64,000 nucleotides of DNA from Pseudarthrobacter sp. SSS035 (lineage in GTDB: Bacteria > Actinomycetota > Actinomycetes > Actinomycetales > Micrococcaceae). The notes below the pieces were generated by a model that was not told the DNA's origin, made no database searches, and saw nothing but the letters and a program-made list of their open reading frames with translations. The number at the start of each line of letters is the position of its first letter. Position 1 is the stretch's first letter. Below, piece by piece: positions 49,772 through 57,501 of the stretch. The DNA is taken from assembly GCF_023273875.1 (NCBI RefSeq), contig NZ_CP096882.1:3100001-3164000 (forward strand), read 5' to 3'. The translations under genes and the position numbers were made by a program.

Positions 49772-50726
49772 CCCCACGCCCCTCGCCGAGACCGAACCGG
49801 TGGCCGAACCGGTCGAGGCCAAGCCGGAAACCCGCAAAGTCCACGCCGCCCTGACCCGAACTTCCACCGGGCATGAGGACCTGCGAGAGCTCGAGGCCGG
49901 GCTGGATTCGCTCCAGTCCGACGCCGCGCGCAAGCACCGGATCGACTGGAGCCGCATCCTGTTGCCGGTGGCCGCCCTGGTGGTCCTGGTCCTGATCTGG
50001 CAGTTCTACGTTTCCCTTGGCGTGAAGCGCCGCGACCTGGTCCCCGGTCCGCTGGACGTCCTGGGCCAGATCGGCGTGCTTTGGGGCGAGGCCAAGCTGC
50101 AGGAAGCGGTGTGGACCTCGCTGCAGCGCGGGCTGGTCGGGTTCCTGATCAGCGTTGCCATCGCCACGCCGGTGGGGCTGCTGCTGGCCCAGGTTGCGCC
50201 GCTGCGCCGTGCCTTCGGGCCTCTGATTTCCGGCCTTCAGGTGCTGCCGTCCGTAGCCTGGGTGCCTGCGGCCATCATTTGGTTCGGCCTCACTGATGCC
50301 ACCGTCTACTTCGTGGTCTTTATGGGTGCGATCCCCTCGATCATCAACGGGCTGATCTCCGGCGTGGACCAGATCCCGCCGCAGTACCGCCGCGTGGGCA
50401 CGGTCCTGGGTGCCAACCGTTTCCAGATGGCCGTGCAGATTGTCCTGCCTGCCGCACTTCCCGGATACCTGGGCGGGCTCAAACAGGGCTGGGCATTCTC
50501 CTGGCGGTCGCTCATGGCCGCGGAAATCATCGCCGTGGGCGGCACCATCGGCTTCGGACTCGGCTCGCTGCTTGACCAGGGCCGGGTCCTGTCCGACATG
50601 ACGGTTGTCATGGCCGCGATCCTGCTGATCCTGGCCGTCGGCATCCTCATCGAACTGCTGGTGTTCGGGCCGATCGAGAAGCGCCTCCTGCGCAGCCGCG
50701 GCCTGCTGGCCGGGAGCACCCGCTAG
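49761..50726 (+). CDS. SsuC/TauC-like ABC importer permease
   Basis: A 321-residue permease. A hydrophilic N-terminal region of about 70 residues precedes six membrane segments; the core has LQVLPSVAWVPAAIIWFGL and GVDQIPPQYRRVGTVLGANR, typical of the SsuC/NrtB group. The N-terminal PVAEPVEAKPE is encoded by a decayed copy (49800-49820) of the VVEPVET repeat found in cysH and cysN. A strong terminator follows the stop codon. Confidence 0.9.
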   Translation: MPNNPTPLAETEPVAEPVEAKPETRKVHAALTRTSTGHEDLRELEAGLDSLQSDAARKHRIDWSRILLPVAALVVLVLIWQFYVSLGVKRRDLVPGPLDVLGQIGVLWGEAKLQEAVWTSLQRGLVGFLISVAIATPVGLLLAQVAPLRRAFGPLISGLQVLPSVAWVPAAIIWFGLTDATVYFVVFMGAIPSIINGLISGVDQIPPQYRRVGTVLGANRFQMAVQIVLPAALPGYLGGLKQGWAFSWRSLMAAEIIAVGGTIGFGLGSLLDQGRVLSDMTVVMAAILLILAVGILIELLVFGPIEKRLLRSRGLLAGSTR

Positions 50727-50760
50727 CCCAGGCAGCATCCTCAAGCGGCAGAAAACTGTC

Positions 50761-50799
50761 AGCAGAGCCCGACGGCGAGTCCCGCCGTCGGGCTCTGCT
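50761..50799 (+). terminator. Terminator of the ssu-like operon
   Basis: Perfect 17-bp arms AGCAGAGCCCGACGGCG (50761-50777) and complement (50783-50799) with loop AGTCC, 34 bases after the permease stop, followed by ATTTTGTT. Confidence 0.88.
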
Positions 50800-50835
50800 G
50801 TCTGGCGGCTATTTTGTTGGCGCGACCCTCCGAAA

Positions 50836-50913
50836 TGGGGCACATTGACACGGACACGCCGCGGTCTGGGATGGTCTGCGCCTGAATCCCGGCCAATGTG
50901 CCCCACGACGGCG
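50836..50913. repeat. GGGGCAC-family palindrome upstream of alkD
   Basis: Perfect 12-bp outer arms TGGGGCACATTG (50836-50847) and complement (50894-50905), then GACGGC. Internal sequence GACACGGACACGCCG and GGCCAATGTG is shared with the element at 52877. It comes after the separate ssu terminator, so it is not needed for termination. Confidence 0.85.
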
Positions 50914-50940
50914 TGGCACCGCGTCTGGCAGACTGGCGCC

Positions 50941-51684
50941 ATGGCCTCCGGATCTCCAGCGCCCGCCCACTTTGCCGCCGCCGCGTTCCTGGCTCGGCTC
51001 CAGGAGCTGCGGTCCGACGCCGAACAACGGAAGTATGGGCGCTACTTCAGGATGGGCCCGGGAGACTACGCCGAAGGCGACTTTTTCATGGGCGTGCGGA
51101 TGGGACAGGTCTTCGACCTCGGCAAGGAGTTCGTCGCGATGGATCTGCCGCAGATCGAGGCACTCCTGGACCAGGACATCCATGAGGCGAGGGCCGGCGC
51201 CGTCAAGATCATGGCACTCCAGGCGTCGGGCAAAAAGGCCAGCGAGGACCTCCGCCGGAGTCTCTATGAGCTGTACCTGCGCCGACACGACCGGATCAAC
51301 AACTGGGACCTCGTGGACCTGGGCGCCGGACGGGTTGTAGGCGGGTGGCTCGTCGACAAGCCCCGCGACATCCTCTACAAAATGGCCCGCTCGGCAAACC
51401 TGTGGGAGCGGCGGACGGCCATTGTGGCGACGTCGTGGTTTCTGCGGACCGGCGACGTGGACGATACGTTCGCCATCGCTGAGTTACTCGTGGACGACAA
51501 AGAGGATCTGATCCACAAGGCTACTGGTGGCTGGCTCCGCGACGCCGGCAGGAGCGACCGGCCCCGGCTGCTGGAATTCCTCGACGTTCACGCGGCCACG
51601 ATGCCGCGGACGGCGTTGCGCTACGCGATAGAACACCTGGACAAGCCGGCGCGGGAACACTACCTGCGGCTGAAGAAGGCTTAA
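50941..51684 (+). CDS. AlkD-like DNA alkylation repair protein
   Basis: A 247-residue HEAT-repeat DNA glycosylase-like protein of the AlkD family, which removes positively charged alkylated bases. Family signatures seen are KYGRYFRMGPGDYAEGDFFM, the Trp/Asp segment INNWDLVDLGAGRVVGGWLV with the catalytic Asp, and RRTAIVATSWFLRTGDVDDT. CAGACT 6 bases before the ATG suggests a leaderless start. The stop codon overlaps the convergent cupin stop. The alkD-cupin-tetR trio is bounded by matched palindromes. Confidence 0.88.
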   Translation: MASGSPAPAHFAAAAFLARLQELRSDAEQRKYGRYFRMGPGDYAEGDFFMGVRMGQVFDLGKEFVAMDLPQIEALLDQDIHEARAGAVKIMALQASGKKASEDLRRSLYELYLRRHDRINNWDLVDLGAGRVVGGWLVDKPRDILYKMARSANLWERRTAIVATSWFLRTGDVDDTFAIAELLVDDKEDLIHKATGGWLRDAGRSDRPRLLEFLDVHAATMPRTALRYAIEHLDKPAREHYLRLKKA

Positions 51685-52175
51685 CCCTCCGGGAACGGCG
51701 GTGGCCCGACGATCTCGATGCCGCCGTTCAGCTGCCCTGATTCACGGATGCGGTCAAAGTCCACAAGTCCTGTTCCTTCGCCGTCATTGAGCGGTTCGCT
51801 GGCGCCGAAGTAGAAGGCCTGGGCCCCGCCGGGGGTGTGCAGGCAGAGCACGCGGGTCCCCTCCTGGAGGACTTTGAACGCGTGCGGGACACCCCTCGGC
51901 GCAATGGTCACGCCACCCGCCGCGACCCGGTGCTCCGTGTCGTCCATGTTCATCAGGATCTCGCCGGCGAGGATGTACATCGTCTCGTCGGAGTCCGGAT
52001 GGGTGTGCATCGGCGTTACTTTGTTCAAGGCCATCTCATCTTCGAAGAGCAGGAACGCCCCGGCGGTGTCTTCCTCCGTGGCCTTCCAGGTCTGCACTCC
52101 GCCGCCGAAGAACCAGCGTCTGGCCCCTTCGCCGGGCTGCAGGACAACGGCGGATGCTGAGTTCTTCGTCTTCAT
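51681..52175 (-). CDS. Cupin-domain protein
   Basis: A 164-residue small beta-barrel protein. The first cupin motif is HTHPDSDETMYILAGE (His, His, Glu metal ligands) and the second PRGVPHAFKVLQEGTRVL (His). Its enzymatic role, if any, is unknown; quercetinase-like and sugar-epimerase-like cupins look similar. It is divergent from a TetR regulator with a clear palindrome between them, so it is probably the regulator's target. Its stop codon overlaps that of alkD. Confidence 0.88.
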   Translation of the reverse strand: MKTKNSASAVVLQPGEGARRWFFGGGVQTWKATEEDTAGAFLLFEDEMALNKVTPMHTHPDSDETMYILAGEILMNMDDTEHRVAAGGVTIAPRGVPHAFKVLQEGTRVLCLHTPGGAQAFYFGASEPLNDGEGTGLVDFDRIRESGQLNGGIEIVGPPPFPEG

Positions 52176-52204
52176 GGGGGTCGCCTCGAGAGTGGTCGGA
52201 AGAC

Positions 52205-52243
52205 TTATGGGACTGCTGTCTCATAACAAGACTGGGGTACCAT
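52205..52243. promoter_or_regulatory. TetR operator and leaderless tetR promoter
   Basis: TTATGGGAC (52205-52213) and GTCTCATAA (52218-52226) form an inverted repeat with eight of nine pairs and a TGCT spacer, 22 bp in all, midway between the divergent cupin and tetR genes. TACCAT (52238-52243) lies 7 bases before the ATG at 52251 and is the probable tetR -10 box. Confidence 0.68.
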
Positions 52244-52250
52244 GAAGAGC

Positions 52251-52868
52251 ATGTCAAGACCCTACGCAGACGTCGGCCGCACGGGCCAGAAACGCCGCAC
52301 CCTTGATGCGCTGGTTGCTGCGGCGCGCCAGCTAGTGGCGGATGGCGCCGCGCCTACAGTGGACGACGCCGCGCTGTTGGCCGGGGTTGCCCGCAGCACG
52401 GCGTACCGGTACTTTCCGGGGCAGCGGGAGCTGCTGGCCGCCGCCCATCCGGAAACCGCCGCCACGTCGTTGCTGCCCGAGAATCCGCCGGCCGACGTCG
52501 CGGAGCGGCTGGACGCCGTCGTGGGGGAGTTCACCCGGATGATCCTCGAGACTGAAGCGCAGCAGCGGACCATGCTGAGGCTCTCACTGGAGCAGACGGC
52601 TGACGAGCGCCGCAGCCTGCCCCTGCGCCAGGGCCGGGCCATCGTTTGGATCGCCGAGGCACTGTCGCCGCTCCAGGGTCAGATGGCGGAGAAGGACATC
52701 CATCGGCTGATCCTGGCAATCCGCAGCGCCACCGGCATCGAATCGCTGGTCTGGCTGACGGACATCGGCGGCCTGAGCCGCGACGAGGCCGTGGCCTCCC
52801 AGCGTTGGACCGCCCGAGCCCTTCTCCAGCAGGCTTTGCAGCACGGAGCTCCGCCCGCTGAGGACTAG
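52251..52868 (+). CDS. TetR-family transcriptional regulator
   Basis: A 205-residue regulator. The N-terminal HTH is TVDDAALLAGVARSTAYRYF, a standard TetR recognition region; the C-terminal helical domain binds an unknown ligand. The ATG at 52251 fits a leaderless start after TACCAT; an ATG at 52242 is also in frame. It probably represses the divergent cupin gene and itself through the 22-bp inverted repeat between them. Confidence 0.88.
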   Translation: MSRPYADVGRTGQKRRTLDALVAAARQLVADGAAPTVDDAALLAGVARSTAYRYFPGQRELLAAAHPETAATSLLPENPPADVAERLDAVVGEFTRMILETEAQQRTMLRLSLEQTADERRSLPLRQGRAIVWIAEALSPLQGQMAEKDIHRLILAIRSATGIESLVWLTDIGGLSRDEAVASQRWTARALLQQALQHGAPPAED

Positions 52869-52876
52869 CCCCGCCA

Positions 52877-52988
52877 GCCGCCGTCGTGGGGCACTTTGAC
52901 ACGGACGCGCCGGCGATCGAGCCGGGTATGGCCTTTATCGCGGCCAATGTGCCCCACGATGGCGGCCCGCGGCCCCACGATGGCGGCC
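52877..52988. repeat. GGGGCAC-family palindrome downstream of tetR
   Basis: Arms 52877-52898 (GCCGCCGTCGTGGGGCACTT-TG) and 52945-52966 match at 20 of 22 positions. A second partial right arm, CCCCACGATGGCGGC, is repeated at 52974-52988. The internal GACACGGACGCGCCGG and GCGGCCAATGTG match the element at 50836. Confidence 0.87.
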
Positions 52989-53027
52989 CGCGGCGGCCCG
53001 AGCATATGTGACGCAGGGTTACCTTAC

Positions 53028-53079
53028 GTGAACTGGTGTTTCCGCTGCCGTTGTTGGTGAAACGGCGCGGCCCTACCGT
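53028..53079 (+). promoter_or_regulatory. cysG promoter with shared sulfur-regulon box
   Basis: GTGAACTGGTGTTTCCG (53028-53044) stands 6 bases before -35 TTGTTG (53051-53056), 17 bp from -10 TACCGT (53074-53079); ATG follows after 6 bases. Invariant positions with the sir and ssuA-like boxes are GTGA, C6, GTTTC and G17. Confidence 0.65.
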
Positions 53080-53085
53080 TGATTC

Positions 53086-54354
53086 ATGGCAATTCAGGAT
53101 ATTTACCCCACAGCACTGCGGCTGCTCGGCCGTCCCGTGCTGGTGGTGGGCGGCGGCCCCGTGGCAGCCCGCCGCGCCAAGGGCCTGCTCGACGCCGGTG
53201 CGCGGGTCACCGTCGTGGCTCCCGTTGCCTCCGCCGCGCTCCGCGAACTGGCCGACGCCGGCCTCCTCACCTGGGCGCCGCGCACCTACCTTCCGTCCGA
53301 CGTCGACGGCGTCTGGTTCGTCCAGACGGCCACCGGCGATCCCGCCGTGGACACCCAGGTGTCGGCCGACGCCGAGGCGCAGCGCATCTGGTGCGTCAAC
53401 GCCTCCGACCATGAAGCCTCAGCCGCGTGGACGCCCGCCGTCGCCGTGGTGGATGACGTACAGATCGCCGTGAACGCCGGGGGAGACCCGCGCCGCGCCA
53501 TGGCCCTGCGCAACGCCGTTGCCACCGCACTCGAAACCGGGGACCTCCCGCTCCGCCGGAAGCGTGCCCACCGCGGCTCCGTGGCCCTGGTGGGTGGCGG
53601 GCCCGGCGACACCGGCCTCATCACCGTCCGCGGCCGCCGGCTCCTGGGCCAGGCCGACGTCGTAGTGGCAGACCGCCTCGGCCCGCGCGAACTGCTTAAC
53701 GAACTTGCGCCCGACGTCCGCGTCATCGAGGTGGGCAAGACCCCCGGCCATCATCCCGTTCCGCAGTCCGAGATCAACCGCATCCTTGTGGACGAAGCCC
53801 TGGAGGGGCACCGCGTGGTCCGGCTCAAGGGCGGCGATCCGTACGTCCTGGGCCGCGGCGGCGAGGAGGCCGAATACTGCCGGCAGCACGGCGTCGAGGT
53901 GGAAGTGGTTTCCGGCGTGACGTCCGCGATCTCCGTCCCGGCCGCCGCCGGCATCCCGGTGACGCACCGCGGCCTGGCCAAGGGCTTCAGTGTGGTCACC
54001 GGCCATGAGGAGCTGTCCGAGGTCCCCGCCCGGGCAGATCACACCATCATCCTGCTGATGGGCGTGGCCGCACTTCGGGATTCGGCCGCTGCCCTGGCCG
54101 GCGCCGGTTTGCCTCAGGACACTCCAGTTGGCATCGTTGAGAACGGCTATCTGCCGAATCAGCGCGTGACGATCGGCACGCTCGGTTCCATCGCCGACCA
54201 GGCGGAAGCCACCGGCGTCGCAAATCCTGCCGTGATTGTGATCGGTGACGTTGTCCGCGTCAGCCCGTTCGCGCCGTCGCACTTCAGGACAGCGGACTAC
54301 AGCACCACCACCCCGAACAGCCCCCGCACCACCGCAAGAGCCCTCACCACCTAG
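53086..54354 (+). CDS. cysG: Siroheme synthase (uroporphyrinogen-III methyltransferase plus precorrin-2 dehydrogenase)
   Basis: A 422-residue bifunctional protein. The N-terminal part (residues 1-150) has the NAD-binding motif VVGGGPVAARRAKGLLDAGA of the precorrin-2 dehydrogenase. The C-terminal part (from about 160) is a SAM-dependent methyltransferase with VALVGGGPGDTGLITVRG, VVADRLG, RLKGGDPYVLGRGGEE and GVTSAISVPAAAGIPVTHRG. It is shorter than enterobacterial CysG, the middle dimerisation/ferrochelatase part being reduced; the separate chelatase at 40628 may supply iron insertion. It makes siroheme for Sir. Confidence 0.93.
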   Translation: MAIQDIYPTALRLLGRPVLVVGGGPVAARRAKGLLDAGARVTVVAPVASAALRELADAGLLTWAPRTYLPSDVDGVWFVQTATGDPAVDTQVSADAEAQRIWCVNASDHEASAAWTPAVAVVDDVQIAVNAGGDPRRAMALRNAVATALETGDLPLRRKRAHRGSVALVGGGPGDTGLITVRGRRLLGQADVVVADRLGPRELLNELAPDVRVIEVGKTPGHHPVPQSEINRILVDEALEGHRVVRLKGGDPYVLGRGGEEAEYCRQHGVEVEVVSGVTSAISVPAAAGIPVTHRGLAKGFSVVTGHEELSEVPARADHTIILLMGVAALRDSAAALAGAGLPQDTPVGIVENGYLPNQRVTIGTLGSIADQAEATGVANPAVIVIGDVVRVSPFAPSHFRTADYSTTTPNSPRTTARALTT

Positions 54355-54383
54355 CCACCCACCCACGTTTAACCCCTTAAACC

Positions 54384-54445
54384 CATCGATTGCTCCGCAA
54401 CTGCCCTTATGAAGGCTCAAAAGGGCACCTACGGAGCAATCGATG
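54384..54445. repeat. Long palindrome after cysG
   Basis: Arms 54384-54408 and 54421-54445 (25 bp) match at 22 positions around the loop ATGAAGGCTCAA. The right arm AAGGGC...TACGGAGCAATCGATG matches the element at the menC stop (14935-14996) almost base for base. Confidence 0.88.
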
Positions 54446-54467
54446 CAGAAGATAAAGGAACACAGCC

Positions 54468-55934
54468 GTGTCATCAAGCACCTCCGTAGGATCTGCCGAG
54501 CGTCCGCTGCGCGTTGCCGTTGTGGGCTCCGGCCCGGCCGGCGTCTACGCCGCGGACATCCTCACCAAGAGCGAAGCCGTCAAGAGCGGCGAGCTGACCG
54601 TGAGCATCGACCTCTTTGACCGCTACCCGGCACCCTACGGCCTGATCCGCTACGGAGTGGCCCCGGACCACCCGCGCATCAAGGGCATCGTCAACGCCCT
54701 GCACAAGGTCCTGGACCGCGGCGACATCCGCTTCTTCGGCAACGTGGACTACGGCACCGACATCTCCATCGAGGACCTCCGCACGCACTACGACGCCGTC
54801 ATCTTCGCCACCGGCGCCATCAAGGACGCGGACCTGAACATCCCGGGCATCGAGCTGGACGGCTCCTACGGCGGCGCGGACTTCGTCTCCTGGTACGACG
54901 GCCACCCCGACGTCGCCCGCGAATGGCCGCTGGACGCCAAGGAAATCGCCGTGATCGGCAACGGCAACGTGGCCCTGGACGTGGCCCGTGTCCTGTCCAA
55001 GCACGCCGATGACCTGCTGGTCTCCGAAATCCCGGACAACGTCTACGCCGGCCTGAAGGACTCGCCCGTCACGGACGTGCACGTCTTCGGCCGCCGCGGC
55101 CCGGCTCAGGTGAAGTTCACCCCGCTGGAGCTCCGCGAGCTGTCCCACTCCAAGGACGTGGACATCATCCTTTACGCCGAGGACTTCGAGTTCGACGAGG
55201 AATCGGACCGCCTGATCCAGAGCAACAACCAGGTCAAGACCATGGTGGGCACGCTCACCAACTGGATCGCCGAGCAGCCTGAGGACCTCTCCGAGCTGAC
55301 CGCCTCCCGCCGCCTGCACCTGCACTTCCTGCACAGCCCGGTGGAAATCTTTGACGACGCCGCGACGCCGGGCAAGGTGGCCGGCATGAAGTTCGAGCGC
55401 ACCGATCTGGACGGCACCGGCAACGCCCGCGGCACCGGCGAGTTCGTGGACTACCCCGTCCAGGCCGTCTACCGCTCGATCGGCTACTTCGGTTCGGCGC
55501 TGCCGGAGATCGAGTTCGACCACAAGAAGGGCGTGGTACCGAACGACGGCGGCCGCGTCCTGGACGCCGCCGGCACCCACGTGCCGGGCATCTACGCCAC
55601 CGGCTGGATCAAACGCGGACCGGTGGGCCTCATCGGCCACACCAAGGGCGACGCCCTCGAGACCGTGACGTACCTGCTGGAGGACCGCGAAAACCTGCCG
55701 GTCGCCGCTGTTCCCGAGGCGGACGCCGTCGTCGAACTGCTCGACGCCCGCGGCGTGAAGTTCACCAGCTGGGAAGGCTGGCTGGCGCTGGACGCGCACG
55801 AGCTCGCCCTTGGTGCCGCGGCGACGGAGGCCGGCGGTTCGCACGGTGTTGAGGTCAAGCGTGAGCGCATCAAGGTAGTGCCGCGCGAGGACATGGTTGC
55901 CATCTCCCGCGACGGCGTAGCCGCGAACGTCTAG
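54468..55934 (+). CDS. Ferredoxin-NADP+ reductase (FprA type)
   Basis: A 488-residue adrenodoxin-reductase-like flavoprotein. FAD motif VVGSGPAGVYAADIL at residues 15-29, YGLIRYGVAPDHP, NADP-binding VIGNGNVALDVARVL, and the C-terminal TGWIKRGPVGLIGHTKGDA. It transfers electrons from NADPH to ferredoxin, which would feed the sulfite reductase at 41507. The GTG at 54468 follows AAGGA. A palindrome separates it from cysG, but both face the same way. Confidence 0.92.
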   Translation: MSSSTSVGSAERPLRVAVVGSGPAGVYAADILTKSEAVKSGELTVSIDLFDRYPAPYGLIRYGVAPDHPRIKGIVNALHKVLDRGDIRFFGNVDYGTDISIEDLRTHYDAVIFATGAIKDADLNIPGIELDGSYGGADFVSWYDGHPDVAREWPLDAKEIAVIGNGNVALDVARVLSKHADDLLVSEIPDNVYAGLKDSPVTDVHVFGRRGPAQVKFTPLELRELSHSKDVDIILYAEDFEFDEESDRLIQSNNQVKTMVGTLTNWIAEQPEDLSELTASRRLHLHFLHSPVEIFDDAATPGKVAGMKFERTDLDGTGNARGTGEFVDYPVQAVYRSIGYFGSALPEIEFDHKKGVVPNDGGRVLDAAGTHVPGIYATGWIKRGPVGLIGHTKGDALETVTYLLEDRENLPVAAVPEADAVVELLDARGVKFTSWEGWLALDAHELALGAAATEAGGSHGVEVKRERIKVVPREDMVAISRDGVAANV

Positions 55935-55947
55935 TTTCTGAACAAGC

Positions 55948-55982
55948 AAGCAGCGCGGGGCCACACCGGCCCCGCGCTGCTT
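55948..55982. terminator. Terminator after the ferredoxin reductase gene
   Basis: Perfect 15-bp arms AAGCAGCGCGGGGCC (55948-55962) and complement (55968-55982) with loop ACACC, then CGTTT. It stands between convergent genes and can serve both. Confidence 0.88.
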
Positions 55983-56001
55983 CGTTTAACCGTCGACGGC
56001 G

Positions 56002-57378
56002 TCAGCAGGCATCCGCTTCCGAGTTGAGGTCCCGCCCTCTGGTCTCCGGTGCAAAGTACCCGGAAATCCAGCCGATGGCGGCGTAGCTCATGAGTATGGC
56101 GGCAACCGGAAGCCAGCCGGGGCCGGTGGCGGCCACCACAGCCGCGGCAATGATGGGGCCAAGCCCGCCGGAGAGCACTGATCCCACTTCTTTGACTGTG
56201 GTCATGAAGGAGAACCTGCGCTTGGAACCGAACATTTCCACCAGCCACGTGGACTCCACGCCGTACATATTGGGAAGGGGGCCGCCAACGTAGATCACGA
56301 ACACAAGTGCCACGAGTATGGGGTTCCGGGTTTCAATGAGGAGCATGGCCGGAATGGTGAACGCAAACTGGAACGCTGAAAGCCATAGCCATACTTTTCT
56401 GCGGCCGAACCTGTCCGTGAGCTTGCCTGTCAGCAGGACCGTGGCGATGCCCATTATCGAACCGAGCATCACGCCCGTGGTGACGACGTTGGCGTCCATC
56501 TTGACCACAGACACGGTCCATCCGATCAGGAAGCCCTTTACCAGGTACACCGAGCCGTTCTCACCCAGCTTGATGCCCAAGGACACGAGGAACGGTTTCC
56601 GGGCATCCGCCACATCCCGCCACACGCCCTGCTGCTTTTCTTCCGCACGCAGCGCCGCCCTGCGTTTTTTGATTATCTCGAAGACCGGGGATTCACTGAT
56701 GGAGCGCCGCAGGTACAGGGCCATCAGGGTAGTGACGATGCTCAGCAGGAACGGAATGCGCCAGCCCCAGCTCAGGAACTGGTCTTTGGGCAGTTGTGAA
56801 AGTAACAGCCACATGGAGCTGGCCAGCAGGACACCGGTGGCGGTCCCCATGGCCACCACAGCACCATAAAAGCCGCGGCGTCCGTTGGGCGCGGACTCCA
56901 CCAGCAGCAGTGAAGCGCCGGAGAGCTCCGCGCCCGCACCGAACCCCTGGATCAAACGCAGCAACACCAGCATGATCGGCGCCCCGACGCCGATCTGGGC
57001 GTACGTTGGCAACAGGCCCATGCCCAGGGTGGCCACTCCCATCATGGCCAGCGTGATGATCAGGACGAACTTCCGGCCGTACCTGTCACCCAGATAGCCA
57101 AAGTAAATGCCACCGAGGGGCCGGACCAGGAATCCTGAACCGTAGGCGGCAAAACTGGCCAGCAACGCCATGGCCGGGTCCGCGTTCGGAAAGAACAGCG
57201 GCCCGAAAACCAGGGCTGCCGCCAGCGTGTAGAGCGTGAAGTCCATGTACTCCAGCGCCGAGCCAAGCCACGAGGAGATGGAGGTGCGGCGAAGTTCAGC
57301 CGGAGGCACGTTCGGTTCCTGGACGGTGGTCTGCGGTAGTGAGGCCGCATTTCTTAACTGCAGGTTTTCTGTAGCCAC
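56002..57378 (-). CDS. MHS-family (MFS) organic-acid:H+ symporter
   Basis: A 458-residue major facilitator, paralogous to the protein at 32433. It has SISSWLGSALEYMDFTLYTL at the first helix, LGDRYGRKFV in loop 2-3, and a long charged central loop. The GTG at 57378 is chosen because AAGGAGA lies 6 bases upstream; the frame continues to 57429 without such a site. It lies downstream of the acyl-CoA operon on the same strand (123-base gap) and would import its acid substrate. Confidence 0.88.
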   Translation of the reverse strand: MATENLQLRNAASLPQTTVQEPNVPPAELRRTSISSWLGSALEYMDFTLYTLAAALVFGPLFFPNADPAMALLASFAAYGSGFLVRPLGGIYFGYLGDRYGRKFVLIITLAMMGVATLGMGLLPTYAQIGVGAPIMLVLLRLIQGFGAGAELSGASLLLVESAPNGRRGFYGAVVAMGTATGVLLASSMWLLLSQLPKDQFLSWGWRIPFLLSIVTTLMALYLRRSISESPVFEIIKKRRAALRAEEKQQGVWRDVADARKPFLVSLGIKLGENGSVYLVKGFLIGWTVSVVKMDANVVTTGVMLGSIMGIATVLLTGKLTDRFGRRKVWLWLSAFQFAFTIPAMLLIETRNPILVALVFVIYVGGPLPNMYGVESTWLVEMFGSKRRFSFMTTVKEVGSVLSGGLGPIIAAAVVAATGPGWLPVAAILMSYAAIGWISGYFAPETRGRDLNSEADAC

Positions 57379-57501
57379 GAAGGTTCTCCTTAGCGACGAG
57401 CCAGTTAGCAGGCTCTGCCGTAACGTCATTGTTCGGATGTGGCCCGGGCGAGCGGAAAATCCACCTCGCGGGCAGTAATGTCTTGCGGTCCTGCCGCCGG
57501 G

